Positions 36,793-45,885 of a stretch of DNA of 60,815 nt are shown here, one piece after another. Position 1 is the first letter of the stretch. The number at the start of each line of letters is the position of its first letter. Origin of the DNA: Kineococcus rubinsiae (lineage in GTDB: Bacteria > Actinomycetota > Actinomycetes > Actinomycetales > Kineococcaceae); the NCBI RefSeq assembly GCF_011839805.1, contig NZ_VWPY01000024.1, positions 1 to 60,815 of the forward strand, in the 5' to 3' direction. A program made the position numbers and the translations under genes. The notes under the pieces are model-generated. The model was not told the origin of the DNA. It saw only the letters and a program-made list of their open reading frames with translations, and did no database searches.

Positions 36793-39150
36793 TCAGTGCC
36801 CCTGGCCCCGGTGGACGGGCGCGCGGCCCGGGGGCTGGCGCGGGGTGGCCAGCAGCGGCTTGCGCGGCTGGAGGCGCCGCGTCGCCGCCCCGCCGGGCCG
36901 CAGGGTGAGCTCCTCGCCCGCGTGGCGCAGCACGACCTCGCCCGCGGCGTCGTCCGCGAGCTGGTACTCGACGCGGTCGTGGCGGACGTCGACGTGCACG
37001 GCGGCCCCGTGCCAGCGCACGCTGAAGCGCAACCGCGTGAGCCCCTGCGGCAGAGCGGGATCGAAGCTCAGGGCGCCGTCGCACTCGCGCAGCCCCCCGA
37101 ACCCGTTCACCAGGGCGATCCAGGTCCCCGCCAGCGACGCGATGTGCAGCCCGTCGCCCGTGTTGCGGTGCAGGTCGCGCAGGTCGACGCTCGCCGCCTC
37201 GTAGGCGTAGTCGTGCGCGAGCTCGAGGTGCCCGACCTCGGCGGTGACCACGGCCTGCACGGCCGCCGACAGGGAGGAGTCACGCACCGTGCGGGGTTCG
37301 TAGTAGTCCACGATCCGCGCCTTCTCCTGCGCGGTGAACCGCTGCCCGAACCAGAACACGGCGAACTCCGCGTCGGCCTGCTTGACCACCTGGCGGCGGT
37401 ACAGCTCGACGTAGGGCGCGTTCAGCAGCAGCGGGTAGTCGGGGTGGGCGGCGAAGTCCCACTCCGGGTGGCTCGTGAACTGCGAGTCCTGCGGGTGCAC
37501 GCGCAGGTCGTCGTCGTAGGGCACGTGGACGTCGCGGGCCGCGTCGCGCCAGGTCGCCGCCTCCTCCAGGTCGGCGCCCGTCGCGCGGGCGAGGTCCGGG
37601 TGGCGGGTCACGGCCTCGGCCGCGGCCACGAGGTTGTGGGCGGCGGCGAGGTTCGTGAACACGTTGTCGTCGACGAGGGCGGAGTACTCGTCGGGGCCCG
37701 TGACGCCCGTGAGGTGCCAGCGGCCCCGGGCGTCGTGGTGGCCCAGCGACATCCACAGCCGCGCCGTCTCGACGAGGACCTCCCCGCCGCCGTCGGCCTC
37801 CAGGCTCGCGTCACCCGTGACGACGCGGTAGCGCTCGACGGCGGCCGCGATGTCGGCGTTGACGTGGAACGCGGCCGTGCCCGCGGGCCAGTACCCCGAG
37901 GACTCGTCGCCGGCGATGGTGCGCCACGGGAACGCCGCCCCGCGCAGGCCCAGCTCCCCGGCGCGGCGGCGCGCCCGGTCCAGGGTCGTCCACCGCCAGC
38001 GCAGCGCGTCGGCGGCCGCCTCGGGGGCGGTGTAGGTGAGCACCGGCAGCACGTACGCCTCGGTGTCCCAGAAGATGTGCCCGTCGTAGCCCGGGCCGGT
38101 GAGGCCCTTCGCGGGGATGCCGCGCTGCTCGGCGCGCGCCCCCGCCTGCAGGACGTGGAAGAGGGCGAACCGGACGGCCTGCTGGATCTCGGGGTCGCCC
38201 TCCACCAGCACGTCGGCGGCCCGCCAGAACTCGTCCAGGTACTCCCGCTGCTCCCGCAGCAACCCCTCGAAACCCGTGAACCGGGCCCCGCTGATGGCCC
38301 CCGCCACCTGGTCGCGCAGCGCGGGCTGCGAGCGCAGGGCCGACCAGCCGTAGCCGAGGTGCTTCACGAGGCGCAGCTGCTGACCGGGCTCCAGCTCCGA
38401 GACCGCGGTCGTGCGCGCCCAGTCCTCGCCCGTCGTCGTCTCGACCTCGACGCGCCCCGGCGCCTCGACGTCGTTGTGCATGGCGACCGCCATCCCCAGC
38501 CCGCTGCGGCGGGTGCGGTGCATCAGCGTCGCGCCGTGCTGGGAGCTGGAGTGCTCCAGCGACACGAGCGGTGAGTCCAGCGCGGCGGAGACGCGCGGGT
38601 CGTCGTCGCGCTGCGGCATCGGCTCGTTCGCCACGAGCTCGGACTGCAGGGTCAGCCGGGCGGGCCCGTCGACGGGTTCGACGGTGAACTCGACGGCCGC
38701 GACGGCCCGCTGCACGAAGGAGACGAGCCGCCGCGAGCGGATCCGCACGCGCCGGCCCGCGGGGGAGATCCAGTCCGCCGTCCGGGTCAGCGTTCCCGCA
38801 CGCAGGTCCAGCACGCGCTCGTGCGCGAGCAGCTGGCCGTAGCGGACGTCGAACGGCTCGTCGTCGACGAGGAGGCGCACGAGCTTGCCGTTGGTGACGT
38901 TCACGACCGTCTGGCCCAGCTCCGGGTACCCGTACCCGGCCTCGGCGTAGGGCAGCGGGCGCTCCTCGTAGAACCCGTTGAGGTAGGTGCCCGGCAGCCC
39001 GTGCGGTTCCCCCTCGTCGAGGTTGCCGCGCAGGCCCAGGTGCCCGTTGGACAGCGCGAAGATCGACTCCGCCGACCCCAGCAGCGCCCGGTCCAGGCGC
39101 GTCTCGCGCACGAACCAGTCCTCGACGGGGAAGGCGTCCTGGGTGATCAC
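36793..39150 (-). CDS. Glycoside hydrolase family 65 disaccharide phosphorylase
   Basis: 785 aa, usual for maltose, trehalose or kojibiose phosphorylases, which cleave a disaccharide with phosphate to give beta-glucose 1-phosphate and glucose. The N-terminal beta-sandwich (about 1-270) and (alpha/alpha)6 barrel are recognisable: [13 protein letters not shown] (about 355) binds substrate, and [16 protein letters not shown] (about 490) holds the general-acid Glu. Most relatives read DEYH; here it is DEYS. The GTG overlaps the stop of the preceding phosphoglucomutase gene. The exact disaccharide cannot be fixed from sequence alone. Confidence 0.93.
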   Translation of the reverse strand: MITQDAFPVEDWFVRETRLDRALLGSAESIFALSNGHLGLRGNLDEGEPHGLPGTYLNGFYEERPLPYAEAGYGYPELGQTVVNVTNGKLVRLLVDDEPFDVRYGQLLAHERVLDLRAGTLTRTADWISPAGRRVRIRSRRLVSFVQRAVAAVEFTVEPVDGPARLTLQSELVANEPMPQRDDDPRVSAALDSPLVSLEHSSSQHGATLMHRTRRSGLGMAVAMHNDVEAPGRVEVETTTGEDWARTTAVSELEPGQQLRLVKHLGYGWSALRSQPALRDQVAGAISGARFTGFEGLLREQREYLDEFWRAADVLVEGDPEIQQAVRFALFHVLQAGARAEQRGIPAKGLTGPGYDGHIFWDTEAYVLPVLTYTAPEAAADALRWRWTTLDRARRRAGELGLRGAAFPWRTIAGDESSGYWPAGTAAFHVNADIAAAVERYRVVTGDASLEADGGGEVLVETARLWMSLGHHDARGRWHLTGVTGPDEYSALVDDNVFTNLAAAHNLVAAAEAVTRHPDLARATGADLEEAATWRDAARDVHVPYDDDLRVHPQDSQFTSHPEWDFAAHPDYPLLLNAPYVELYRRQVVKQADAEFAVFWFGQRFTAQEKARIVDYYEPRTVRDSSLSAAVQAVVTAEVGHLELAHDYAYEAASVDLRDLHRNTGDGLHIASLAGTWIALVNGFGGLRECDGALSFDPALPQGLTRLRFSVRWHGAAVHVDVRHDRVEYQLADDAAGEVVLRHAGEELTLRPGGAATRRLQPRKPLLATPRQPPGRAPVHRGQGH

Positions 39151-39914
39151 CGGCCGTCCCCGTCGGCCAGGAGCTCCGCGAGGTCGGTCACGACGACGTC
39201 GGCGCCGTGCTCGCGCAGCGCGTCGGCGTGCCCGACCCGGTCCACTCCGACGACCGTCCCGAAGCGCCCGGCCCGGCCGGCCTCCACGCCCGAGAGCGCG
39301 TCCTCGAACACCGCGGCCTCGCCCGGCTCGACGCCCAGCGCGCGGGCCCCGGCGAGGAAGGTGTCCGGGGCGGGTTTGCCCGCCAGGTGCCGCTCGCGCA
39401 GCGTCACGCCGTCGACCCGCTCCTCGATGAACTCGGCGAGCCCGGTGACCTCGAGCACCTGCCGGGTGTTCGCGCTGGAGGACACGACGGCGCGCCGCAG
39501 GCCGGCGTCGCGAGCGGCCCGCAGGTAGCGGCGCGAGCCCTCGTACACCTCGACCCCGTCGGTGGCGATGCGCTGCAGCAGCTGCTGGTTCTTGCGGTTG
39601 CCGAGACCGCCGACCGTCACCTCGTCGAACGGCTGGTCCGCGGGGTCGTCGGGCGTCCCCTCCGGGAGGGTGATGCCCCGGCTGGCCAGGAAGTCGCGGA
39701 CGCCGGCGTCGCGCGGCTTGCCGTCGACGAACGTCGCGTAGTCGGCGTCGGGGTCGAACGGCGTGAACTCCGAGCCGTCGCGCTGCGCCCGCTCGCGCAG
39801 GTGCTCGTCGAAGGTGGCCTTCCACGCCGCGTCGTGCAGCGCGGCCGTGTTCGTCAGCACGCCGTCCAGGTCGAACAGGCAGGCCCTCGTCCCCTCGGGC
39901 AGTCCCAGCACCAC
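39147..39914 (-). CDS. Beta-phosphoglucomutase (HAD superfamily)
   Basis: 255 aa. Converts beta-glucose 1-phosphate to glucose 6-phosphate, completing the GH65 pathway. HAD motif I is [11 protein letters not shown] (about 15-25) with the two Asp; motif II is VVSSSAN (about 140); the motif III Lys is in [11 protein letters not shown] and motif IV is [11 protein letters not shown] (about 200). A slightly long cap domain is present. GTG start after AAGGGA. Overlap with the GH65 gene makes a two-gene operon. Confidence 0.92.
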   Translation of the reverse strand: MVLGLPEGTRACLFDLDGVLTNTAALHDAAWKATFDEHLRERAQRDGSEFTPFDPDADYATFVDGKPRDAGVRDFLASRGITLPEGTPDDPADQPFDEVTVGGLGNRKNQQLLQRIATDGVEVYEGSRRYLRAARDAGLRRAVVSSSANTRQVLEVTGLAEFIEERVDGVTLRERHLAGKPAPDTFLAGARALGVEPGEAAVFEDALSGVEAGRAGRFGTVVGVDRVGHADALREHGADVVVTDLAELLADGDGR

Positions 39915-40117
39915 GTCGTCGTCCCTTCGACCGGTCCGCGCCGGGAGGAGCCCCGGGCACGGGGGAGCCTAGGAGCGCGGGCCCGGCCCTGCCCAGCGGT
40001 GGTCCGTCGCGCCCGGCCCCGACCCGTCGCAGCGCGGCGGCGGCACCGTCCAGGGACGGCCGGGCGGTGCCGCCGGAGCGTGCGGGAGCAGCGGGGGACG
40101 GACCCCTCGCCCTCCGC

Positions 40118-41260
40118 TCAGGCCGAGGGGTGCAGCAGGACCTTGGTCCACCCGTCGACGCGGTCGTCGAAGTTCCTGTAGCCCTCGGGTGCCTGCTCGA
40201 GCGGCAGCTCGTGGGAGACGATGATCCCCGGCGTCGCGCGGCCGGCGACGATGAGGTCGCGCAGCTGCCGGTTGTAGCGCATCACGGGCGCCTGGCCGGT
40301 GCCCATCGACTGGCCCTTGGTGAAGAAGGTGCCGTAGTCGAAGCCGATCCGGCCCTCCTTCGCGCCCTCGTCCGCCGCACCGGGGTCGGAGGGGTTGTAG
40401 ACGCCGACGACGCCGATCCCGCCGGTGGTGCGGACGACCTTCACGAGGTTGTCCAGCACCATCTCGGGGTGCTCGTCGCCGGAGGAGTCGTGGGCCTGGT
40501 AGCCGACGGCCTCCACGCCGCGGTCGGTGCCGCGGCCCTCCGTCTGCTCCATGATCTGCTCGACGGGGTCCGCGGTGGAGAAGTCGACGGGGATCGCGCC
40601 GAACCGGGCCGCGAGGCCGAGGCGGTCGGCCTCCTTGTCCACGACGAACACGCGCGCCGCCCCCTTGATGAGGGCGCTGTGCGCGGCCATCAGGCCGACG
40701 GGCCCGGCGCCGAACACCGCGACGTCGTCGCCCGGGACCATGCCGGAGAGCTCGACGCCGTGCCAGCCCGTGGGGAACACGTCCGACAGCATGGTGAAGT
40801 CGTTCTCGTGCTCCGTGCCCGCGGGCAGTTCGAGCAGGTTGAAGTCCGCGAACGGGATCCGCAGGAACTCGGCCTGGCCGCCGTCGTAGGGGCCCATGTT
40901 GGCGTAGCCGTAGGCCGCGCCGTCCATGCCCTCGATGGGGTTCACGTGCGTGCAGAACGAGGTCCAGCCGTGCAGGCAGTTGCGGCAGGTGCCGCAGGCG
41001 ATGTTGAAGGGCACCGAGACGCGGTCGCCGACCTTCACCCGGGTCACACCGGCACCGACGGCCTCGACGACGCCCATGTTCTCGTGACCGAGGACCTTGC
41101 CCTCCTCGACCGTGCTGCGGCCGTCGTACATGTGCAGGTCCGACCCGCAGATGTTGGTGGTGGTGATGCGGACGACGGCGTCGGTGGGCTGCTCGACGCG
41201 GGCGTCGGGCACCTCCTCGACGGCGACGGTCTTCGGTCCTCGGTACACGACGGCCTTCAA
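40118..41260 (-). CDS. Glutathione-independent formaldehyde dehydrogenase-like enzyme
   Basis: A 380-aa zinc alcohol dehydrogenase of the FdhA-type. NICGSDLHMYDGRST (about 36-50) has the catalytic Cys; LGHENMG (about 57-63) has the His; CGTCRNCLHGWTSFC (about 89-103) binds structural zinc. GAGPVGLMAAHSA (about 170) is the NAD site. Relatives oxidise formaldehyde or other aldehydes with NAD. TTG start with AGGAGG eight bases upstream. The F420/PPOX gene ends 50 bases upstream on the same strand, so the two may be co-transcribed. Confidence 0.88.
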   Translation of the reverse strand: MKAVVYRGPKTVAVEEVPDARVEQPTDAVVRITTTNICGSDLHMYDGRSTVEEGKVLGHENMGVVEAVGAGVTRVKVGDRVSVPFNIACGTCRNCLHGWTSFCTHVNPIEGMDGAAYGYANMGPYDGGQAEFLRIPFADFNLLELPAGTEHENDFTMLSDVFPTGWHGVELSGMVPGDDVAVFGAGPVGLMAAHSALIKGAARVFVVDKEADRLGLAARFGAIPVDFSTADPVEQIMEQTEGRGTDRGVEAVGYQAHDSSGDEHPEMVLDNLVKVVRTTGGIGVVGVYNPSDPGAADEGAKEGRIGFDYGTFFTKGQSMGTGQAPVMRYNRQLRDLIVAGRATPGIIVSHELPLEQAPEGYRNFDDRVDGWTKVLLHPSA

Positions 41261-41310
41261 GGGATGTTCCTCCTGGTGGTGGGTGCAGCGGTGTGCGGAG
41301 CGGGTTGGCG

Positions 41311-41724
41311 TCAGCCGGAGATCGTCTGCCGCTCGGGCACGACGAACACCGTGACGCGCTCGGTCTTGATCTGCTCCGGCGGGTACGGGTTCCCCTCGTA
41401 CTTCTGCGACAGCTCGTCGATGCGGTCGCGGGCGGCCTGCCCGCGCTCGACGTCGCCGACCCGCCCGCGCACCTCGGCGTAGCGGTAGGCGTTCTCCTCG
41501 TCGCGGATCGCGATCGTCACGCGGGCGTCGCGCTCGAGGTTGTGGAACTTCTGCCGGTGGTCCTCGGTGTTCACGTACAGCCGGTCGCCGTCGACGCCCA
41601 CCCAGATGTACTGCGTCTGGATGCGGCCGCTCGGCAGCAGGGTCGAGATGGCGGCGAAGTTGCGTCCGCTCGCCAGCTCCCTCGTCGTGGGGTGCAGGTC
41701 GGGTCCGTCCTGGGTGTCAGCCAC
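41311..41724 (-). CDS. PPOX-class F420-dependent oxidoreductase
   Basis: 137 aa, a flavin/deazaflavin-binding split barrel. FAAISTLLPSGRIQTQYIWV (about 23-42) and VNTEDHRQKFHNLERDARVT (about 51-70) are typical of the F420-dependent branch of the PPOX family, which reduces enones and related molecules. GTG start with GGGGA upstream. Encoded before the formaldehyde-dehydrogenase-like gene. Confidence 0.87.
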   Translation of the reverse strand: MADTQDGPDLHPTTRELASGRNFAAISTLLPSGRIQTQYIWVGVDGDRLYVNTEDHRQKFHNLERDARVTIAIRDEENAYRYAEVRGRVGDVERGQAARDRIDELSQKYEGNPYPPEQIKTERVTVFVVPERQTISG

Positions 41725-41780
41725 GGCGTTCCCCTACCCGTCCCCGGGCCGGTCAACCGCGACCGGCCCCACCGGTGCGT

Positions 41781-42077
41781 TCAGACGACGACGTCGAGCA
41801 GGTAGTCGCCCTCGTCGAAGCCGAGGCGCCCCAGCGCCGCGGTCACGGCGGCTCGCGCCTGCCGGTCCGCCGCGGCGTCGTCGGCGGCCTCGACCGCGAC
41901 CCGCGCCGTCACCCCGGAACCGTCCCCGGTGCGCGTCAGCGGGTCCCCGCCGGCGGGGGCGGGCACGTCGAGGAGTTCCGGGAGGGCGCCGCGCAGCCGT
42001 TCCACGAGGTTCTCGGACCGGTCGCGGTCCTCCGTCTGCACGAGCGAGATGTCCACGGTCACGGGGCGAGTCGTCAT
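41781..42077 (-). CDS. Hypothetical protein, 98 aa
   Basis: An ATG at 42077 gives a soluble 98-aa protein with alternating beta strands and an Ala-rich helix: VTVDISLVQTEDRDRSENLV at the start and GRLGFDEGDYLLDVVV at the end. I do not recognise a named family. It could be a small ligand- or RNA-binding domain from the strand-helix pattern, which is only a suggestion. Codon use matches the genome. Divergent from the Holin-X gene. Confidence 0.6.
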   Translation of the reverse strand: MTTRPVTVDISLVQTEDRDRSENLVERLRGALPELLDVPAPAGGDPLTRTGDGSGVTARVAVEAADDAAADRQARAAVTAALGRLGFDEGDYLLDVVV

Positions 42078-42210
42078 GGGGCCCAGCGTGCCTCGCGTTC
42101 CCGGCCGGCGCCCGCCGGGGTTCCGGCGCGCCCCCGCCGGAGTTTCAGGGTGCGCGGATCGGGCAGGAGGAGCGGTGATCGCCGACCCGACCCACCCGAG
42201 GAGACGCACC

Positions 42211-42600
42211 GTGACCGACCAGCCGAACCGCACCGCAGGACAGCTCGTGGACGACCTGACCTCCGACACCGCCCGGCTCGTGCGCGACGAGCTGCGCAAG
42301 GGGCAGCAGGAACTCCTGGCCAAGGCCCGCGAGGCGTCGCGGGGCGCAGCGATGCTCGGTGGCGCGGGCGTCCTCGGTGCCCTCGCGGCGGGCACGTCGG
42401 CGGCGCTCCTCGTGCGGACCCTGGGCACGTTCCTGCCGAAGCCGGCGGCCGCCCTCGTCGCCACGACGCTCTACGCCGGCGGTGCCGCCGCCCTGGGGGC
42501 GGTCGGGCTGGAGGAGCTGAAGAAGGTCGGCCCGCTCCTGCCCGAGGAGACCATCGCGAGCCTGCGCGAGGACGTCCGCGCGGTGCGCCCCGGGACGTGA
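42211..42600 (+). CDS. Actinobacterial Holin-X family membrane protein
   Basis: 129 aa. Residues 1-45 form a charged amphipathic helix (TAGQLVDDLTSDTARLVRDE), then two hydrophobic helices (about 50-70 and 80-100) and a short acidic tail. This is the layout of the Holin-X family (PF07332), common in actinobacterial chromosomes and not by itself evidence of a phage. GTG at 42211 after GAGGAG. Convergent with a small gene across a strong terminator. Confidence 0.8.
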   Translation: MTDQPNRTAGQLVDDLTSDTARLVRDELRKGQQELLAKAREASRGAAMLGGAGVLGALAAGTSAALLVRTLGTFLPKPAAALVATTLYAGGAAALGAVGLEELKKVGPLLPEETIASLREDVRAVRPGT

Positions 42601-42623
42601 GCCGTGCGCGGGACGTGAACCGC

Positions 42624-42650
42624 GCGCCGGGTGCGAACCGCACCCGGCGC
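42624..42650. terminator. Bidirectional terminator
   Basis: A perfect 12-bp stem (42624-42635 and 42639-42650) with an AAC loop lies between the convergent Holin-X gene and the 59-codon gene. Confidence 0.75.
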
Positions 42651-42661
42651 TGCCGCTCAGG

Positions 42662-42841
42662 TCAGGACTTGCCGCCCCGCGGCGTGGGTTCGTCGTGCCG
42701 CTCGCTGTGCGTGTGGTGGTCGATCTGCTTCGAGGCGCCCGTCGTGACCCCGGCGGCGCTGGGGCTCGTGCCGTTCTCGCGCGCCTCCTGCGCCGCGGCC
42801 TGGGCGGCCGTCTCGTCCTTCTTCGGCCCCGGCTTCGTCAT
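42662..42841 (-). CDS. Small hydrophilic protein, 59 aa
   Basis: The ATG at 42841 follows a strong GAGGAGG (about six bases upstream), which is the main support. The 59-aa product is very polar: MTKPGPKKDETAAQAAAQEA, then a Gly/Ser/Thr region and a His-rich part DHHTHSERHDEPTP. No membrane span or known family is seen. It precedes a terminator and may be in one transcript with the DUF2795 gene 55 bases upstream; both are small stress-type proteins by appearance. Confidence 0.6.
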   Translation of the reverse strand: MTKPGPKKDETAAQAAAQEARENGTSPSAAGVTTGASKQIDHHTHSERHDEPTPRGGKS

Positions 42842-42895
42842 GGGTCCTCCTCGTGGTCGTCGCGAGGCCCGGTGACCCCGCGCTGCGGGTGGCGG

Positions 42896-43183
42896 TCAGT
42901 AGTCCGTCGGGGCGGGCGGCACCGGGCGCTCCGGCGCCGCGACGTGCGAGCGCGCCTGCCCGCGGGCCTGCTCGGCCGCGGTGCGGGCGTCCTCGGACTC
43001 CGCGGTCGGGAGCGACCTCGCGACCTCCGCCTCGTTCGCGTACTCCTCCGGCGGGACGGCCCGCAGGGCCTTGAGGACCTCGTCGCCGGCCCCCGAGCCC
43101 TGCGCCGCGGCCAGGAGGTCGTCCTTCCCGGCGGGGTAGGTGACGTCGTTCAGGTGGTTCAGCACCTCGTCTGTGGTGACCAT
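42896..43183 (-). CDS. DUF2795 domain protein
   Basis: 95 aa. LNHLNDVTYPAGKDDLLAAA (about 8-27) and ALRAVPPEEYANEAEV (about 39-54) match the DUF2795 pattern, a small helical domain frequent in actinobacteria and of unknown function. The C-terminal third is a polar Ala/Arg/Pro tail. ATG start. Lies between the Tat-exported F420 enzyme and the 59-aa gene, all on the minus strand. Confidence 0.82.
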   Translation of the reverse strand: MVTTDEVLNHLNDVTYPAGKDDLLAAAQGSGAGDEVLKALRAVPPEEYANEAEVARSLPTAESEDARTAAEQARGQARSHVAAPERPVPPAPTDY

Positions 43184-43243
43184 GCGGGTGCTCTACCCGC
43201 GGCCCCGCAGCTCATTCCCCTCGCCGCTCGATCCTCTCGTCGC

Positions 43244-44389
43244 TCACACCTGCAGGTGCGGCAGGACGAACCGGCGGTAGAAGTCGATCACGCGGGACTG
43301 GTCGCGCTGGCCGGAGTGCACCATCGGCGTCACCCCCGCGTCCAGCAGCTGCTGCACTGCGGTGATGTGGTTGCCGGGGCTGCCCTTCGGCCACGACAGG
43401 TGCACCTGCTCCAGCGGCCACTTCGCGGCCGCCTTCTCCTGGATGCGGACCGGGTTCGGCTCGTACAGCAGTCCCGGGTCCCAGGAGTCGACCGTGAAGC
43501 GCCACAGCGTGGCCGCGTGCTCGAGGTCGAACTCGTCCACGTTCACGAACAGCTCACCCAGCTTCGGCATCGTGTCCGGGTCCTTCCCCGCGTCCGCCGC
43601 GCCCCGGGCGAAGGCGTCGGTGAGCTCCGGGTCGGAGAAGTCCTTCGCCGCGCCGATCCAGCCGTCGCCGTGGCGGCCGGCGTTGTAGGCGCTCTTCGGG
43701 CCGCTCGCCGCCAGGTAGATCGGCACGGGGACCTCGGGGACGTCGTAGAGCTTGAACTGCTCGGTCGTGTAGTAGGTGCCGCGGAAGGACGTGCGCTCGC
43801 CGGTCCACAGCTCGCGGATCAGCTGCACGGCCTCGACGAGGCGCGCGGCCCGCTCCTCGTAGGGGCCGAACTGCCCGGTCGACGCCTTCTCGTTGAGCGC
43901 CTCGCCCGTGCCGACGCCGAGGAACACCCGTCCCGGGGCGAGGATCCCCAGCGACGCCCAGGCCTGGGCCACCTCGCTGGGGTGGTGCCGGTAGGTCGGG
44001 CACGTCACCCCCGTGCCGAAGGTGGCCTGGCGGGTCGCCTGGCTCAGCAGGCCCTGCGTGATCCACGGGTGCATGGAGTGCTGCTGGTCGTCCTGCCACG
44101 GCTGGACGTGGTCGGACGTCCAGAGGTACCCGAAGCCGGCCTCCTCCGCCTGGCACCCCCAGCGCACGAGGTCCTGGGTGCGGAACTGCTCGTGCGACAG
44201 CACGAAACCCACGGGGTAGGTGCGCGCTGCGCCCTCGTGGCGGCCGGACGCCGCAGCGGTGCTCGCCGCGGTCGCACCGGTCAGCGCCGCCGTCCCCAGA
44301 GTGGCCGCACCGGCCACCACTCCGCGGCGGGTCGGCCCGCGCCCCCCGGTGCCCGCTGTGTCCGTCGTGTCCGTGCGGTCGGCTCCCAT
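43244..44389 (-). CDS. Tat-exported F420-dependent dehydrogenase (FGD2-like, LLM class)
   Basis: A 381-aa luciferase-like monooxygenase-family enzyme with a twin-arginine signal (PTRRGVVAGAATLGTAALTG, about 20-39). This places it with the TAT-translocated F420-dependent group that includes hydroxymycolic acid dehydrogenase. VGFVLSHEQF, LWTSDHVQPW and PGRVFLGVGTGEALNE are typical F420 barrel segments. ATG at 44389 follows GAGGGAGTGGG; an ATG 15 codons earlier would have no ribosome site. The extracytoplasmic location requires F420H2 outside the membrane or export with bound cofactor; its substrate is unknown. Confidence 0.87.
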   Translation of the reverse strand: MGADRTDTTDTAGTGGRGPTRRGVVAGAATLGTAALTGATAASTAAASGRHEGAARTYPVGFVLSHEQFRTQDLVRWGCQAEEAGFGYLWTSDHVQPWQDDQQHSMHPWITQGLLSQATRQATFGTGVTCPTYRHHPSEVAQAWASLGILAPGRVFLGVGTGEALNEKASTGQFGPYEERAARLVEAVQLIRELWTGERTSFRGTYYTTEQFKLYDVPEVPVPIYLAASGPKSAYNAGRHGDGWIGAAKDFSDPELTDAFARGAADAGKDPDTMPKLGELFVNVDEFDLEHAATLWRFTVDSWDPGLLYEPNPVRIQEKAAAKWPLEQVHLSWPKGSPGNHITAVQQLLDAGVTPMVHSGQRDQSRVIDFYRRFVLPHLQV

Positions 44390-44459
44390 GCCCACTCCCT
44401 CGTCGCTGCGGTCCCCCCGGGGCCCGGGCGGCACATCGCGCTGCCTCTGCCCGGTCTGC

Positions 44460-44500
44460 CTCCCGGGAAACCCCCGGGAGCCTCACGGGGGGCGTTTCCC
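44460..44500. promoter_or_regulatory. Nested inverted repeats between divergent genes
   Basis: CTCCCGGG (44460-44467) pairs with CCCGGGAG (44473-44480). A second pair, GGGAAAC (44465-44471) and GTTTCCC (44494-44500), overlaps it. They lie 71-111 bases upstream of the F420-dehydrogenase start and 28-68 before the small membrane gene. Possibly an operator region. Confidence 0.4.
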
Positions 44501-44527
44501 GCCGCCGGCCCCGGGTAGGGAGGCGTC

Positions 44528-44797
44528 GTGGCCGGTCAGCTCCCTCCCGCACCAGACCCCGCGCAGCCCCGCGGCCGGACCGGCACGGAACCGCGCACCG
44601 CCCGGTCACCGCTGCGCCTGCGACTGCTCCTCGCGGCCTTCGGGCTCGTGGTGTGCACCGTCCTCGCCGTGCTCTGGTTCACCGCGGACCCACCCCCGGG
44701 CGGCGCGCGGGCGCCGGGGTGGGTGCTGGCCGTCCTCGCGCTCGCGGCGCTCGCGGACCTCGTCGTCGTCGGACGGCGGCTGCGGCGCCGGGGGTGA
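44528..44797 (+). CDS. Small membrane protein, DUF6343-like
   Basis: 89 aa with two hydrophobic spans (about 31-50 and 63-82) and a Pro-rich N-terminus. RTGTEPRTARSPLRLRLLLA (about 17-36) resembles DUF6343 proteins of Streptomyces. GTG at 44528 with GGGAGG four bases upstream. Function unknown; divergent from the F420 dehydrogenase. Confidence 0.65.
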   Translation: MAGQLPPAPDPAQPRGRTGTEPRTARSPLRLRLLLAAFGLVVCTVLAVLWFTADPPPGGARAPGWVLAVLALAALADLVVVGRRLRRRG

Positions 44798-44916
44798 CCG
44801 TCGCGCAGCCGGGTCGTGACGGTCCGCCGACGGCCGGGTTGACGCCCCGCCCCGCTCTCGCACAGGCTGCGCACCCGGTTCCCACGGCGGGCGACCGGAC
44901 GACGAGGAGGTCGCAC

Positions 44917-45867
44917 GTGAGCAGAGCAGTCGAGTTCGGCGGTCCCGCCGCCGCAGCTCCGCACGTCGTCGACGTCGACCTCGCCGCGCCCGGGCCCGGC
45001 GAGGTGCGGGTGACGGTCCGCGCCGCCGGCATCACCGGGGCGCCGCCCGCCACGGCCCGCCCCCTCCCGCCGGCCACCGCGCTGCTCTACCCGGGCGCCT
45101 TCCCCGGTGGCGGGAGCGACTTCGCCGGCGTGGTCACGGCGCTGGGTCGCGGAGTCGAGGACGTCCAGGTCGGCGACGAGGTGCTGGGGTTCAGCGACAC
45201 CCTCGCCGGGCAGGCCGACGCCGTCGTCGTGCCGGCCGGGCACGTGGTCCGCAAGCCCGCGGACCTGTCCTGGGAGGTCGCGGGCTCGCTGTGCGTCGCG
45301 GGCGCCGCGGCCTCCGCCTGCGTGCACGCCGCGGGGGTGCGCGACGGGGACACCGTCGTCGTCGCCGGGGCCTGCACCGACGTCGGGTCCTTCGTCGTCC
45401 AGCTCGCGCGCCTGTGCGGGGCCCGCGTCATCGGCGTCGCCGCGCCCGAGCACCACGACTGGCTCCTGGCCCACGGCATGGACGCCGTCGGCCCGGCGGG
45501 CCCCGAGGGGGAGCCCGCGGCCGACCTGGCCCGGCGGCTGGCGGCCGCGGCACCCGAGGGCGTGGACGCCTTCGTGGACACCCTCGGCGGGAGCGGCGCC
45601 GACGTCGCGGACGCCCTCGGGGTCCCGGCGCACCGCACGGTCACCACCGTCGCGGCGGGTGCGGGCGACGGCCGGGACGTCGGTGGCGGCCTCGTCGTCG
45701 TCGGCGGCCCCGTGGCGCAGGACGTGCTGGCCGAGCTGGCCGAGCTCGTCGCGACTGGTCGCCTGCAGGTGCCGATCGCGGGCACCTACCCCCTGGAGTC
45801 GGTGCGCGAGGCCTACGCCGACGTCGACGAGCACCACCCGCTGGGCCGCGTCGTCCTGCTGCCCTGA
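44917..45867 (+). CDS. Quinone oxidoreductase-like MDR protein
   Basis: A 316-aa zinc-lacking medium-chain dehydrogenase. The N-terminus SRAVEFGGPAAAAPHVVDVD and GSDFAGVVTALGRGVEDVQVGDEV (in shorter consensus FAGVVTALG) match the family. The usual AAGGVG cofactor loop is replaced by GACTDVGSFVVQLA (about 150-163). The structural-zinc Cys cluster is absent. NADPH-dependent reduction of a quinone or enone is likely. GTG at 44917 after GAGGAGG. The DUF4037 gene follows 18 bases later. Confidence 0.85.
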   Translation: MSRAVEFGGPAAAAPHVVDVDLAAPGPGEVRVTVRAAGITGAPPATARPLPPATALLYPGAFPGGGSDFAGVVTALGRGVEDVQVGDEVLGFSDTLAGQADAVVVPAGHVVRKPADLSWEVAGSLCVAGAAASACVHAAGVRDGDTVVVAGACTDVGSFVVQLARLCGARVIGVAAPEHHDWLLAHGMDAVGPAGPEGEPAADLARRLAAAAPEGVDAFVDTLGGSGADVADALGVPAHRTVTTVAAGAGDGRDVGGGLVVVGGPVAQDVLAELAELVATGRLQVPIAGTYPLESVREAYADVDEHHPLGRVVLLP

Positions 45868-45885
45868 CGCGGAGCGGGGACGGAC

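Noticed and set aside
39151-39960. GH65 reading extended into a 1055-codon fusion
   Set aside because: The extra part is the beta-phosphoglucomutase gene in another frame. The GTG at 39150, overlapping the stop of that gene, is the natural start.
42211-42600. Holin-X gene as evidence of a prophage
   Set aside because: Holin-X proteins are common chromosomal membrane proteins in actinobacteria, and no other phage gene is near.
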